Part shown: positions 1 through 13,104 of the stretch, piece by piece
Position numbering within the stretch: the stretch's first letter is position 1
How the letters are laid out: every line of letters starts with the position of its first letter
NCBI RefSeq assembly: GCF_023343835.1
Contig: NC_064443.1
Location: 9,052,001-9,116,000, forward strand
Reading direction: 5' to 3'
DNA: 64,000 nt
DNA from: Lagopus muta
Taxonomy: Eukaryota > Chordata > Aves > Galliformes > Phasianidae
The notes under the pieces: model-generated
What the model saw: only the letters and a program-made list of their open reading frames with translations
Database searches by the model: none
Told to the model about the DNA's origin: nothing
Position numbers and translations under genes: made by a program

Positions 1-291
1 CCTTTGATACATTGTCAAGGAAACATAGTGCACAAATGCCTCTTTTTTGTGGATTGTGATTTGCTATCACAATCTGCAGCTGAGAAACAGGAGATGATAT
101 AAAGACCCCATGGAAATAGACAGAGGAGGTCTTCAGGCACTTTGCTAATACATCTGCTTCTCTCTAGTTGGAGTAATGCTGTCTGTTAGGTGTAGAGTCT
201 CTGATGTGCCATTTGAACGCAGCTGGGGGATGGAGGAAACTTCAGGTGATTTCTTTGTATCCCAATTCTTTTTTTATCACTTGTGTTACAG

Positions 292-2605
292 GTGCTGTGA
301 GTGCCCTGGCCAAGTTTGGAGCCCAGAATGAGGAGATGTTACCCAGTATCTTGGTGTTACTGAAAAGGTGAGCGTCACTCAACCTGTCAGGGACAGGAAG
401 ATCCTTATTTGAAGATCCTGGGCAGAGTGAGGATGCTAGTAGTTATAATTAAGCTTAATTATTACATAATAAGTTATAACATTAGAATGTAATATTGTAT
501 AATTTATTATATATGATTAATCTGGATCGATTCGCATGGCCTTGTGCTAATGCAAGTTTTCTGCTTTCTTCTCAGATGTGTGATGGATGATGACAACGAA
601 GTGAGAGACAGAGCCACGTTCTACCTGAATGTTCTGGAGCAAAAGCAGAAAGCCCTCAATGCTGGCTACATCCTGAATGGTAAAACAGAAGGTCCTCAAA
701 ACAGGACTGCAGCTCTCCTGGTTTAATACATGACAAAGAGATGGTGTTATCTGCGGTCTCAGGGGCTCCTTCCTTCTGTCCCCAGGTCTAACAGTGTCCA
801 TCCCTGGTCTGGAGAGGGCTCTGCATCAGTACACCCTGGAGCCCTCCGAAAAACCCTTTGATTTGAGATCTGTTCCTTTGGCAACAGCTCCTGTCATAGA
901 GCAAAGAGCAGGTGAGAATCAGTCTGCCGTGTGCTGATCTGAATTGCTGACAGTTCCCTAGCAGATCCAGCCCTTGATCTGTATTGGCCTTGCTGGGAAT
1001 TGCTGAGAATCCATCCTCTTCAAATTTTATGGGATTATATCTTCTGTAAAGACAAAGGCCAGCAAATTTTGTTACTCCCACTTCAGTGTTTCAGTTAGTC
1101 CAACTGCTAATAGTAGTAATTGTTTGAATTGCAGTAGCTTCAATGAGGATTACAAAAGGTATTTAGGAAACTAAAAATGGGTGTCTGCTCTATAGCAAGA
1201 TGAGAAATGAGCTCTCCTTTACTTAGCCAATGATCAGTTTTCTGATTTAGTTACTATTCCTGGTTGTATCTGGTTGCTTTCATTGTTTGTTTTTTCCCCT
1301 TGCAGAAAATGCCCCTGTTGCTGTAGCCAAGCAGCCAGAGAAAGTGGCAGCAACACGGCAAGAAATATTCCAAGGTAAACTGATGCAAGGCCTCTCCTAC
1401 ACCTGCATGTGAGAACTGTGTAGCCTCTTCTTGCTGAACCTGCCTATCCACTCCAGTTTTTCTCCAGCTCCCCTCAAAGAGTGGCATGGGGCATCCAAAT
1501 CAGTTGTTTGCTCTTGGGGATGCTTGCAATAGATAGCAGGTGTGGACAAAAGGAAAGTGAGACTGCCTTTAATTTTAGAAGTCCCTGGAGAATGCTGTGG
1601 CTGCTCTGTGGATGACTACTTGCTGCAGCAGCTTCCAGCTGTTTAACTGAAGGCTTTGAAAAAGTTACCACTTTCCTGTGGCTGGGGAAAGCAATTGTTT
1701 CTACATCCTCTGTTTCAGAGCAACTGGGAGCGATCCCAGAGTTCCGAGGACTGGGCCCACTCTTCAGGTCTTCCCCAGAGCCTGTTGCCCTAACAGAGCT
1801 GGAAACAGAGTACGTGGTTCGTTGCACCAAGCACACATTTGTCAGCCACATGGTGTTCCAGGTGAGTAGCTATGGCATGTGGTGCCAATGGATTGGAAAA
1901 TAAGCTCCTGACCCGTAAAAACTTCTCTGGGAAGAAATAGCTCAAGAATATCTGTGTTCAGAACTCATCAGTGTAGTGGGTCCTTTGTTTCTCACCCAGG
2001 GCAGCAGAGCCACAGGAAAAAAAGATAAATTAGTGTGCATGTGGTTTTGTCTGAACAATGCATATGTGTGCAGTCAAAGTGACAATAAGGCAGGCACTAG
2101 GTGGGGCTGTTCTCATGGAGAGCTGGCAAGGGGAACCGTGTTGTTTCCTCAGGATCCCCAGGCACATGCTTGGAACATGGAAGAGTGAAGCCTGCCCTCT
2201 CTGGGAGGCTGAAAATGTTACCTGACAGGATGGGAGAGGATTCTTAATCACCTGCATTTGGTTTTAGCCATTTTATTATAGGTGCTTATTTTGGTGAGTC
2301 TTGGCCTTAGCTGGATCACCCTCCTGCTGCATGGGAGTTGTTCAGTCAATGTGCCAGCCTCTTTACCTGGCCCTCAGGGAGTTCAAGCAAGTCTTGTGCT
2401 GTCTTATGAGCAGCAATGTTTTGTTCATAGCCAGTTTCTTTCTCAAAAGCTCAGAACTGCTCACACAGTCCTCAGAGGAGTTAATCTTTGTTTCTATTGT
2501 TTGCCAGAAACAACTGTATGAAGTTGACTGATTTGTCACTGCAGCCAGTTCAAAGTGTAAACACCAAGTTTAGATCTGCTGAAATCATTGTGTCATTTCC
2601 TTTTT

Positions 2606-2651
<46 letters not shown>

Positions 2652-5600
2652 AATATATATATATATATATGTATTTTATAAAAAATATGAAAATAAATTA
2701 GCGGAGCACTGGAGTCCCCTGAAAGTTTTTAGCTTCTCCCCTAAAACATTTGGATGCCAGTTCCTCTGAGACTAAATGGAAGCATGAACCCTGTGCTAGC
2801 CAGGCTCCCTACTGAGGCAGAGGCACTTTGCAAGTTAACAGCATGCTCCCACTATGTGTGAAGTGAATCTGCTATCACATCTATAGCTGAGAGCTTCAAG
2901 CTGTCTTTGTTCTCTCCTTCCCTGCTCAGTTTGACTGTACCAACACCCTGAATGATCAGATCCTGGAGAATGTTACTGTGCAGATGGAGCCAACAGAGGG
3001 GTATGAGGTCATTGGCTACATACCTGCCAAAAGCCTGGTGTACAACCAGCCAGGCACCTGCTACACTCTGGTGGCGCTGTCTGAAGAGGATCCAACAGCA
3101 GGTAAACAGTTTGTGCTCTGTTTTCCCTGATATTCCCCCAAATTAAGCATACCGTACTGCTCACGCCCACATGCATTCTACCTTGCAGATATTTATGGAA
3201 TATGTGTGGGTGCATCCCTGAGTGATGCCAAGCATGACTTCTCCTCGCTGCTTGAGGGCTGTCAGGCCTTCCTTCTCCTCCTGGTTCCCTTGTGCTAAAG
3301 CATCGTTGGGTCGGGCTGGGGGAACTGGCAGATGAGCATTCAGATCTCTGCTGAGATGTCTTTGTTGCACCCTGGCTTGTCCTTTAGCCTGCTCTTCTTT
3401 GTGTTAGCACGTGGGGAGGCAAATAGTGGTCTGCCTGGCTGTGACGTGCTGTGAGTGCACAGAGTTCTTAAGGAGTAGTTCAGACAAATGGCCAGAATTC
3501 CAACAATGCCTATTGGAGCAGGACGTTCCCTCGTTTGTCACTGTCTAGAATATAAACCAGGCTCAACCTGTGCTCTGACCACCCTGGTTTGTCCTGAGGC
3601 TGCTCACCTGTGTGTTGCTGTCCTTCATGCAGCAGTGCCTATCTTCAGAGATGAGTCACAGCTTCCTCTCCCAGCTGAGTGATATTAATCATCTGCTGTG
3701 CTGCAGTGCAAGGTGGTTTCTTTTCCAAGGTGCATGAACTGATCCCTAGATAAGGGTCTCACCTCCTTCACAAGAGGTTGATGGGACACGCTTAGTTTGT
3801 ATTCCCAACACAACTTGATATTCATGAGTAACAGGACTTGATGTGAAGATTATGGTGCAGCCATCAGGAGTCTGCATTTATCACTGTTTGCTGGCCTTAG
3901 TGTTACAAATAAGTGCTTTGTCCTTGAGAGAGAGACGCTGTCAGCATGCTTTCTAGGTCATGTGCTAAGCCTGTGCTGCTGACTGGGAGCGGGAGAACCA
4001 TCCTGCCCCAAGTTTCCTATCCCTGTTCTCCTGCCGAGGAGTGGATCTGGTGGTAATGAATTGCCTTTGCCTCCCCTGCCTGCAGTGGCCTGCACGTTCA
4101 GCTGCATGATGAAATTCACTGTCAAGGACTGTGATCCAAACACGGGTGAGACAGACGACGAGGGTTACGAGGATGAATATGTGGTAAGGAGCTGGGCATG
4201 TGCCACATCACGGGAACTGCAGTTGTTTTGAGGGATGTTGTGATCTGTACCCAGTAACTTGCCACGCAAGCAATTATGTGCCCCCTGACACTGCTGCAGG
4301 CACAATGACAAGAAGAGAGGCGTCTTGCTACGTCTGTGGTGTCTGTCCCAGAATGTAAGATGTGGGTTTGGAGAGCTTATTTGTCTCATTTGGAGCATCT
4401 TCCTGCTGCTCTCCAGGAAGACCCCTGGAAGTGCAGGGTACTTGCATTTTGAGAGGCAGTGGTGTGTCCTCTGGGCTTGGTTGGCTGTTCTCTGGGCTCC
4501 AGCAGTGGCATGGGCAGTTCTGTGGAGGCAGAAGGCTGTTGGCCATCTTTCTCCCACCAGCACTGCTCCCTGTGGTTAATTACCAGTGGCCTGTCTGATA
4601 CAGGAAGGCTGCCATCCTTGCTCTTCTTCTGGTATTACCTCCTTAGCACTGAGACTGATGAAAGCACTGGTGCTGTGAAATCCTGTCTCCTGGCTGTTTT
4701 ACCACACAGGAAGAAGCTAAACTCATGCTTGGTCAGAAACTGGAACTGCCTCACAGAGGGTGGTGTTTTCTCTCCAGAAATGAAGGGTTGCTGTGACATG
4801 AATTCAGCTTTGCCCTGTTAGCTTCAGAAGCTGTTTTCTGTGTTGCCTGTCACTGTTGTGAATCTGATTAGGGGAACTGCTGTGCAGTGAGTCAGTGAGG
4901 ACATGGCGTCCTCCCAGAAGGAGTGGGGAGGGATTTTTCCAAAGGAATGTGTAAGGCTGACCCCTCTGCCTGCTTCCCACCAGGCACCAGAGCATCAGAG
5001 TGATATTTAAACAAACCCTTCCATCTGTTTCAACGAGATTCAAGGGGAGATTCTTTCCTGCAGTGATTGTTGAAGTGAACGCAGGCTGGTGTCAGGACAG
5101 TTCTGGCACTGACTGCTCTTAGATATGTGCTCCAGAGGGATCAACCCAGTTGTTCCTGGCACAGATGTAGTCACAGCAGCAGTTCAGCTATCCTGGCATG
5201 CAGCCTTATGTGACAGCAAGCATCTGACAGTGTCTCACGGTACTCTACCAGCCTACAAAACGAGAGGCCAGAAAGGCAAAATACAAACTTACGTGCGTTC
5301 CAGGGAAGCAGATGGTACACCAGTGTGGGCACCAGCAGCTTTTTTGTTTTGTTTTGTTTGTTTTTTGCTGTTTGCCCAGTGCTCTGATCCTTGTCAGGCC
5401 AGGGGCTGTGCTCAGGTTGGGAACCTCCTCTGTGAGCCCTGGAAGTGGCATAGCTTAGCTTCCCAGGACAAGCACCTGCTCAACTAATTGTTCTTTGCTT
5501 GAGCAAACTAGAAGGGACAGAGCTTGCTCTGACATAATCCTGAGTAGAAGTGAAGGCTTGTCTCCTGGGTCCATCTGATCTCAGGGAATCCAGTCTAAAG

Positions 5601-7444
5601 CTCACTCTGAAGAGAGCAAGGTAAGTAACGACCATGTTTCACTTGGACTTCTTCTTACTACTAGCTTGAAGATCTTGAGGTAACGGTGGCTGATCACATC
5701 CAGCGAGTTCTGAAGCCCAACTTTGGAGCTGCCTGGGATGAAGTGGGTGATGAGTATGAAAAGGAAGAAACCTTTACTTTATCTGCTATTAAAACCCTTG
5801 AAGGTAAGGGGATGTCTGAACCCAGTAGGGCTCTTAATGTTTCTCTCCATCGAGCAAAGACAGGAGGTGCAATGGGGCTGGTGTTAGATCTCTCTTGGAA
5901 AAGCAGACAGGATAAAAACCCTTCACGAGTAATTTCACTGCAGCTGTTACATGAAGACCTTTGGTGAATGTGAAAACAAGTTTGTTGAGACCTGAACTAA
6001 GAAATGAGTATTCTGGACCCTATGGAGACCAGGCTGGATTGTGGGAAGCAGGAGAACATCTCGCTTTGCTTTCATGCTCTCCCCTCCCAAACAGACCATA
6101 GTTCAGCTGTGAGCTCCCATTTTCCTTCTGTGAAAGGAGTTGTTCTGACCTTGGAGACTCAGCAGGTGCAAATAGAAGACGTGAGGTTGGTGGGCAGGCT
6201 CACAGAGCAAAGCCTTCTTGCCTTTCACCATGTGTTAAAGATCCAGCTTATTGCTGTAAAAATGTGGTCCTTTTGACCTAGCTACAGGACAAGGGCACCT
6301 GTTTATGTCTGTTCTTCCTTGCACAGCACCTTGGGTTTGAAGTACCTTCCCTAAGGCTTTTTCAAATTCCTCCTTGACCTCTCTCTCCTGCAAGGTGTAT
6401 TCTTCCTTCTGCATTTGTCCCAGAGAAGCAAGCTTGCTGACAGGGCTGTGCAGCCAGCTGCACTCTCCTGCTGCCTGACTCATTCACTCTCCTGTTCTCG
6501 TTGAGCTGGCACCTTGGCTGCACCAAAGAACAGAACTGCAGCGTGGTGCAGGCTTTTTTCTCTTTTTTTGCTTGTGTGTGTTGCTTCTGCCTCTCCGATG
6601 GCTTTTTAAAGCACAGCAGCCACCGGTGTTATGCCCCCCTCAGGACAAGAGACATCAACTGTGACATGTGAGGAGGGCTTTCATCACTCCGTGTCAAGGC
6701 TCCTTGTCCTTGTCAAGGCACCTGTGATGCAGAGCCTGTTCTCCTTTTTCTTAACAGAGGCAGTTAGTAATATTGTGAAGTTCCTGGGGATGCAGCCCTG
6801 CGAGCGATCGGATAAAGTGCCGGATAACAAGAACTCTCACACGCTGTACCTGGCAGGTGAGCTGTGCCATCGGGTCTCTGCTGAAACAGTGGCTCTGCAA
6901 GGTTGAAAATCCGAGCTTGTGCTGTGCTCACTGAGCCCTGATTGGGATTTGGATGTAGGGCAACTGGTATTGGAATGGGGGGGGGGGGGGGGGGGGGGGA
7001 GGCTGTGGTGGGGAGAAGCTGGGATGAGCTGAGACTCAGCTGGATGGCACTTGCTGCCTTGGTTAGCTGCAGCATTCTGTTCTGGAAGGACGTTGAAGGG
7101 AGAAGCGTGGTACTCTGCCCAGCCAGTGGCTGTGTGCTGAAGGGTGGTGGGAATTAATGGAGTGGTCGGATCTCTTCTCAGCTGGAATTTATTTTAAACT
7201 GAATTTTCACGAGGTCTTTGTATTGCGGGTGTCCCAGGTAGGTCGTGGTGAAGGACAGAGGCCACATGGGGTCCTTTCTAACCCGCTGCCTCCTTCCTCC
7301 TGCTGCCTTCCAGGTGTGTTCCGGGGCGGCCACGACCTGCTGCTGCGGGCTCGCCTGCTGCTGACCGACACGGTGACGATGCAGGTCACGGCCCGCAGCA
7401 CGGAGGAGCTCCCGGTGGATGTGATCATGGCCTCTGTGGGCTGA
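292..7444 (+). CDS. COPG1: COPG1, coatomer subunit gamma-1 (3' part, last ten coding exons)
   Basis: Gamma-COP is the large adaptor-like subunit of the COPI coat, which buds Golgi-to-ER and intra-Golgi vesicles. Coding exons are 292-367, 576-679, 786-911, 1306-1374, 1719-1861, 2930-3101, 4086-4183, 5665-5803, 6758-6856 and 7314-7444 (TGA). Phases agree at every junction and encode about 385 residues, roughly residues 490-874 of the human protein. They cover the end of the HEAT-repeat trunk ([30 protein letters not shown]), the flexible hinge, and the whole ear or appendage. The appendage comprises a beta-sandwich (from about 1800) and a C-terminal platform. The platform tryptophan that binds ArfGAP-type partners in the human protein (Trp776, motif AAWDEVGDE) is kept, codon 5734-5736. 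The C-terminus [12 protein letters not shown] closely matches human. Exons upstream of base 292 lie outside the window. Identity is very secure by remembered similarity; no defect is visible. Confidence 0.97.
2605..2671. repeat. A-run followed by (TA)n microsatellite in a COPG1 intron
   Basis: A run of A is followed by an almost pure (TA)n tract with one short TTTTAA interruption, inside the intron between the exons ending at 1861 and starting at 2930. It is a simple-sequence repeat, likely length-polymorphic. The A-run could be an old retroposon tail, but no LINE body is recognisable beside it. Confidence 0.9.
6977..6999 (+). repeat. G23 homopolymer in the last-but-one COPG1 intron region
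   Basis: An uninterrupted run of 23 G sits about 120 bp after the donor of the exon ending at 6856. It could form a G-quadruplex in DNA or pre-mRNA. Such runs are also frequent assembly-length errors, so the exact length is unsure. Confidence 0.9.
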
Positions 7445-7672
7445 GCGCTGCTCGCTGTAAGGGCGCTGCTTCCTCTGCCACTGGGATCATAAGGGATCAC
7501 GTTCGTTGCAGCAGCTTCTTCAGTACAACGGGGACCTAGATTTGGGGTTCTGTGTAAAATAACGCTGTTTTTAAGCTCCGATTTTACGAAACGCTTTGCC
7601 CTGGGGGGCGGTTTCGAGCCCGGCTGTTCCCCCAGCACCCAGCTCAGCCCTTTCCCATCGTTCCTAGCTGAC

Positions 7673-7678
7673 AATAAA
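7673..7678 (+). terminator. COPG1: COPG1 poly(A) signal
   Basis: A canonical AATAAA lies 229 bp after the COPG1 stop codon, giving a short 3' UTR. The HMCES start codon is only 137 bp downstream, so COPG1 cleavage and HMCES initiation are almost adjacent. Confidence 0.85.
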
Positions 7679-7814
7679 GCCTCTCGTTGCTCCTCCTCCC
7701 TCTATCGAGGCGGGCTGCCGCTGCCTCCGGGCGTTTACTTCACCCCGCCCCTCCCGGCACCTCCTCCGCGGGGCGGAGCGGAGCGAGGCGCTCCGGTGGC
7801 GGCGGCGGGCGGCG
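7679..7814 (+). promoter_or_regulatory. HMCES: HMCES CpG-rich promoter
   Basis: This short interval between the COPG1 poly(A) signal and the HMCES ATG is strongly CpG-rich and has GC-box-like runs (CCCCGCCCC around 7744-7752). No TATA box is seen. The promoter is squeezed between the two genes, typical of TATA-less housekeeping promoters. The transcription start cannot be placed from sequence alone. Confidence 0.6.
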
Positions 7815-10529
7815 ATGTGCGGGCGGACGGCCTGCTCCCTGGGGGCCGCCCGGCTGCGGCGGGCCTGCGCCTATCGCGACCGGCGGGGCCGGCGGCAGCA
7901 GCCCGAATGGCTGCGGGAGGAGCGCTACCGGCCCTCCTACAACAAGGGCCCGCAGTCCTGCGGCCCCGTGCTGCTGTCCCGCAAGCACGTCCAGCAGGTA
8001 AACGGAGGAGCGTCGGCCGGAGCGCGGCCCCCCGGGGGTGGAGGGGGGCTGCACCCGATTGGGGTGCTGGGGCTCAGAGTGGGGTTTGGGGTGGGTTGTT
8101 GGGTGGTGCTGGCCGCTTGTTTTGCTTCTCAGCGTCCGTATTACTGAAGTGTCCCTTCTCGTTAATATTGCCGTGGCCCTAAGGAGGGCGGCGAGTCGGG
8201 CTGTGCTCCCACTTAGTGCTGTCTTTCTGTGGCAGTCGCTAACTTCTGTCGCTTCTTCTCCCGGCATTCTGAAGCTGTACTGTGGGCTCTGCTCTGCTTT
8301 GCGGGTGCCCACAGCACTTCGGTGGGGGAGAGCAGGGAACAAAATCTCGAGCCCGGAGCAACACAGTGCTGGGATTACCGTTAGTTTGAGCCCCAACAGC
8401 CCGAAGCAGGGAGCACTGAGCCGAGACACCTGACCGTGGCCTCTCCCCAGGCAGCTGTGGTGCATCGCCCGTATGGGGACAAGGGGTGGCTCAGGGGGCT
8501 CAAGCTGAGCCCTGGGATGGCACAAGGGTCGTGAGCTGAGTCTCTTGGCCACCTTCACCCAGCAGTTGGAACAGAGTGCCCCCCAATGCTGGTCCTGGTG
8601 TGGGTGGGAGGGGAGCTCTGGGGTACATGCATGTTTCTGTATGCATCCTCATCCAGCGCTGATGTCTGGGTGCAGCCACGCTCCAGGGCTACAGCTGTGC
8701 TGCTCTGGGCGGGCAGAACGTGGCACTGTGCAGGAGGAAGTGAAAGCCGCCGTGCCGTTTCCATTGCCTGAGCTGAGGCAATATGCAAAGAGTGAAAGTG
8801 AACCAGAAATCACGTTATTAAAATGAAGGTGAAGTTTGTGCCCCCTGGGATGCTCTCTTCAATCTCAGCGCCAGCTGCTTGTTAACCAGAGGAGGGATGG
8901 AGCCCATATAACCATTCTTGTCCTGCCACGGAAACTGTGCTTGTTGCTGCTGATAAACACAACACAGCCATGTTTGTGGGGTAGGTATCACTGGAGGTTG
9001 CTCCTCTGCCTTACTTGCAGGATGCTGACTCCTCCGAGCGGGTGCTCATGGACATGCGTTGGGGCCTGGTGCCCTCCTGGTTCAAAGAGGACGACCCCTC
9101 CAAAATGCAGTTTAAGACCTCCAACTGCCGCAGTGACACCATGCTGAGCAAGTCCTCCTACAAGGTGAGCCCCGTGGTGTGTGTCTGACCGCAGGGCTCG
9201 GCAGAACCACAACTGCGATGTGCACCTGGCAGTGCTGGGTACTGCCACTGCCCTGGGGCAGTCCTGACCGCATCCTGCAGCTCACATCCTGCTTTGTCTC
9301 CCCTCCCCAGGGCCCTCTCCTCAAGGGCAAACGCTGCGTGGTGCTGGCAGATGGCTTCTATGAGTGGCAGCAGTGTGGCGGGGGCAAGCAGCCCTACTTC
9401 ATCTACTTCCCCCAGAGCAAGAAACACCCGGTACTGCAACATGCTAGTGCCTGAGCACTGAGCTCCACTCACACAGAGACACCTGGGCAAGGCAGGGAAC
9501 AGCAGAACTGGGATGTGCAGAGAAGAATTTTCTTCCGAAGGCACTTTGCTGCTGGTCCCCCAAATCACAGCAAAGCACAGCCGTACCCAAACCATGACAT
9601 TCCCACCCGTCACGCCTGCTACTCCTCATGCACTGCGTATTTGCATGAGCTGCTGAGGTGTTTCTCAGGGGACTCAGCTGTGGGTTTCTCTGCCTCCTTC
9701 TGTCTGGCTGAGCTGGTGCAGGGCTGGGCAGTGGGGGTGGTGGGTTGTGCTGCCCAGGCACGTTGCCTTGGGGTGGAGCGGGCGTGACGCTGGGTGTCCT
9801 GCAGGCTGAGGAGGAGGAGGACAGCGATGAGGAGTGGCGGGGCTGGCGCCTGCTCACTATGGCCGGGATTTTTGACTGCTGGGAGCCACCAGCAGGAGGA
9901 GAGCCACTGTACACCTACACCATCATCACCGTGGATGCCTCCAAGGACGTGAGCTTCATCCACCACAGGTGCGTGCTTGCTTTTGCTGCACTGCTGCACT
10001 GCACCGACACGGGGCTCAGCATGATTGCCGTGTCTCCTCTGTGCCCAGGATGCCGGCCATCCTGGATGGGGACGAGGCCATCGAGAGGTGGTTGGACTTT
10101 GCTGAGGTGCCCACCCAGGAGGCAGTGAAGCTCATCCGGCCCACAGAGAACATTGCATTCCACCCCGTGTCCACCTTCGTCAATAGCATCCGCAATGACA
10201 CACCTGAGTGCCTGGTGCCCATCGAGCTGGGAGCCCCTAAGGTGAGCACTTGGTTGTGGTGCACGCATCCCATGCGGCTCACTGTGCACATCACTTCTTC
10301 CTGCTCTGTTCTGTGTCCCCAGGAGGTCAAAGCTACTGCAAGCAGCAAGGCGATGCTGGGTTGGCTGAAGAGCTCCCAGGAGGGCTCTCCCCAGAAGAAA
10401 GAAGATACTTTGCCCAGGTGGAAGAGCCAGTTCATCCACAGCCCTTCACCCAAGAAGAGCAGTGCAGGTGTCCTGCAGCAGTGGCTGGGGCAGGAGGGGG
10501 GGCCAGCTGCCAAGAAGCACAAGGCATAG
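7815..10529 (+). CDS. HMCES: HMCES, abasic-site processing protein (SRAP domain)
   Basis: HMCES crosslinks covalently to abasic sites in single-stranded DNA, shielding them at replication forks. Coding exons are 7815-7997, 9021-9164, 9311-9430, 9805-9968, 10049-10241 and 10323-10529 (TAG), giving 336 residues (human 354). The start is fixed by the catalytic Cys2 (MCGRT), which must follow the initiator Met. SRAP residues visible are Asn96 and Arg98 in TSNCRSDT, catalytic Glu127 in DGFYEWQ, and the HHRMP histidines (residues 202-203, equivalent to the human catalytic His). After the SRAP fold comes a Lys/Ser-rich tail ending in a [10 protein letters not shown] segment like the end of human HMCES; the family's PCNA-binding element lies in this tail. 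The exon 3/4 junction region is shorter and more acidic ([10 protein letters not shown]) than in human, and the exon 3 donor (CCG|GTACTG) is weak. Intron 1, about 1 kb, is the longest. Confidence 0.97.
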
Positions 10530-10736
10530 GGCAGCCAGACCCTGCTTGTCTGCAAAGCTCCCTGAGCACAATGCAGAGCACCCGTTGGAGGGCTTTGCAG
10601 ACACTAATGGGATTCTTCCTACCTCTCAGGTGTTGTTCTGATGTCCTGGGTTGTTGTCTCTGTCTGTTGTTAAAGGTTACTGTTTGTCTCCTCTTGTTTT
10701 CTTCTTTTTTCTTTCCTTTTTTTTTCTTTTTCTGTT

Positions 10737-10742
10737 ATTAAA
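10737..10742 (+). terminator. HMCES: HMCES poly(A) signal (ATTAAA)
   Basis: An ATTAAA variant signal lies about 210 bp after the HMCES stop, just after a long pyrimidine tract (10684-10733). No AATAAA occurs nearer, so this is the best candidate for the transcript end. Confidence 0.65.
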
Positions 10743-11560
10743 CTCTTACCTCTTTTCCACTTACTCCCATACGCGTTCTGCACAAATTAACACTCCCACC
10801 CTCTAAAAACAGCTGCAGCCCGGAGAGGCACCCAGTATGCACTGAGCATCCCTGGGCCAGGGAGGAAATGAGGCTGGGGAAGGATGTGGGCTGTGCTTTT
10901 TCTATATTGTCTCTGGGATAAGATTGAAGCCCCAAGCATTGCACCCTACCTTGGGTTTCCCTGCAGGGAGAGGGGGGGGAGAACCGTGGTGGTCACGTTG
11001 TCATACAGTCATTCTGTTAATGGGATTTGAAGACTTTGAGAGGATTTTCTTGATCTGTGGATGGGTGCACTCAGCCTTGCTCAGAGAGGTCGCTTGTTAA
11101 AGCCCAGATAACCAAAGTGCCATGACAGAACCGTGCAGAGCTGCTGCTTTTGAGGTCAGGGATTTTGTCAGGGGTTTTGTAAGCAGAGCCAGATGTTGCC
11201 AGCCCAAAGCCTTCCACCGCGGGGCCTGTGCCTTAAAACAGTCCTTAAATTGTCTTGGAAACAGTAAAACGGAATTAATGGGCACAACCCCAGTTGGGAG
11301 TCCTATTTTGGGACTGCTTTCGATGGTCCATCCCTGGGTTACGATCGCAGGCCGTGAGCGAGGGGCGTTGTCATCACCGGCGGGACAGCACCCCTTGCTG
11401 GCCCCGAGGGAGGGCAACGCCGGAGGGAGCCCCCAGGGCGGGCCGGGGCTGGGCTGAGGGTCTGGGCTCGGCCGGGCTCTGCTCGACCCCGCAGGGCCGC
11501 GGACACGCGCGGAGCCAACGGCCGCGCCCCGCCGGGTGCTGCCCGCAGCTGAGCCGGGGC
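10743..11560. other. HMCES-H2A intergenic region
   Basis: Unique sequence with no supported gene. The open frames here are short and have no recognisable similarity. GC content and CpG density rise from about 11.34 kb as the H2A promoter island begins. No H2B gene is found on the other strand of this promoter, so the H2A gene is unpaired. Confidence 0.6.
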
Positions 11561-11572
11561 GCCGCGAGTCCT

Positions 11573-11634
11573 ATGCAAATCAGGGATCGGCGCGGCAGCC
11601 AATGGGCAGCGAGCCGGCCGCGGCGGCAGCCAAT
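11573..11634 (+). promoter_or_regulatory. H2A promoter: octamer plus two CCAAT boxes
   Basis: A perfect octamer ATGCAAAT (11573-11580) is followed by CCAAT boxes at 11599-11603 and 11630-11634, about 235-295 bp before the H2A start codon. Octamer and CCAAT elements are typical of vertebrate core histone promoters. A clear TATA box is missing; GGATATCC near 11651 is a poor match. The block lies inside a CpG island running from about 11.34 to 12.7 kb. Confidence 0.7.
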
Positions 11635-11676
11635 GGAAAGGCCCGGGTAGGGATATCCGCGGCGCGGCGACGGTAG

Positions 11677-12249
<573 letters not shown>

Positions 12250-13098
12250 GCGCTGCCCCTCTCCCGGTCCCCTCCTCGCCGCTGCCCCCCGCACCTGGTT
12301 CCCCTCCTGCTCCTGCGCCCGGGTTGGGGGGTGAGCCCCGGCTGTGCCCTCCAGCTCTCCACTGGCCCCCGGCCTGGGCTGTAGTGGGGTGCTGGGGGAG
12401 CGCGGACGAGGCCGGGCCCCTCTCGTGTCCCCCACCCCGCCCCGACTCTCTGGAAGAAGCGTTTTTGCAGGAGATGGCGGGGGTGCGGCTGGCGGGGGCC
12501 GGGGCGGTGCGGTTGGGTCGCTGCGTGGAGCTGCCGAGGACTGTTGTGGCTGCGTGGGGATGGACACGGGCACCTCCGGCTGCCTCCACCGGCCCTGGGG
12601 CCCTGCAGGCCCCCCCGCGGCTGTCCTTGCTGCCCTGGCGTGGGGCTGAGGCTTGCTGCTGCTGCACACCCTGAGCGGTGCCATCCCCGCTGCACTGCGG
12701 CAGGGGGGGCTGGCAAATGCGAAAAGCAGAAGTTTCTCCGTCAGCAAGGAGCGACTGTTAGTTTTAGTTGTGTCCGTGGTTAAAGCTCGTGCGTTCCTAC
12801 TGTTAAGAAGCTCCGGTCCTATTTATTTGGAGGTATTTTATTTTGGGTAGTCCCTTCCCCCACAGAGGCAGCTCCCAGCTCAGGGGGCTTTGGGGCACTC
12901 CGGTGTCACATCCCCGCAGAGCAGTGCAAGGTCAGGCGCCGGGAGCTGCCATGTTCTGCTGCGGCTCCGTGCTGCTGGCGGAGCGGCCCCGTCTGTGAGA
13001 GCCCCCCGTGTCCCTCGGCTCCATCACACCCCGATGGCACTTCCAAAAATGACATGCTGTGTCTTTCTGTTTGTTCAACACCGTTTCTGGTTCTGAGA

Positions 13099-13104
13099 AA
13101 TAAA
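13099..13104 (+). terminator. H2A poly(A) signal
   Basis: AATAAA about 850 bp after the H2A stop codon with a GT-rich stretch downstream. It is the first canonical signal after the gene and supports a polyadenylated histone mRNA with a long, GC-rich 3' UTR. Confidence 0.7.

Noticed and set aside
1-291. Possible further COPG1 exon at the left edge
   Set aside because: No segment translates to the expected COPG1 sequence before residue 490 or so; it reads as intron.
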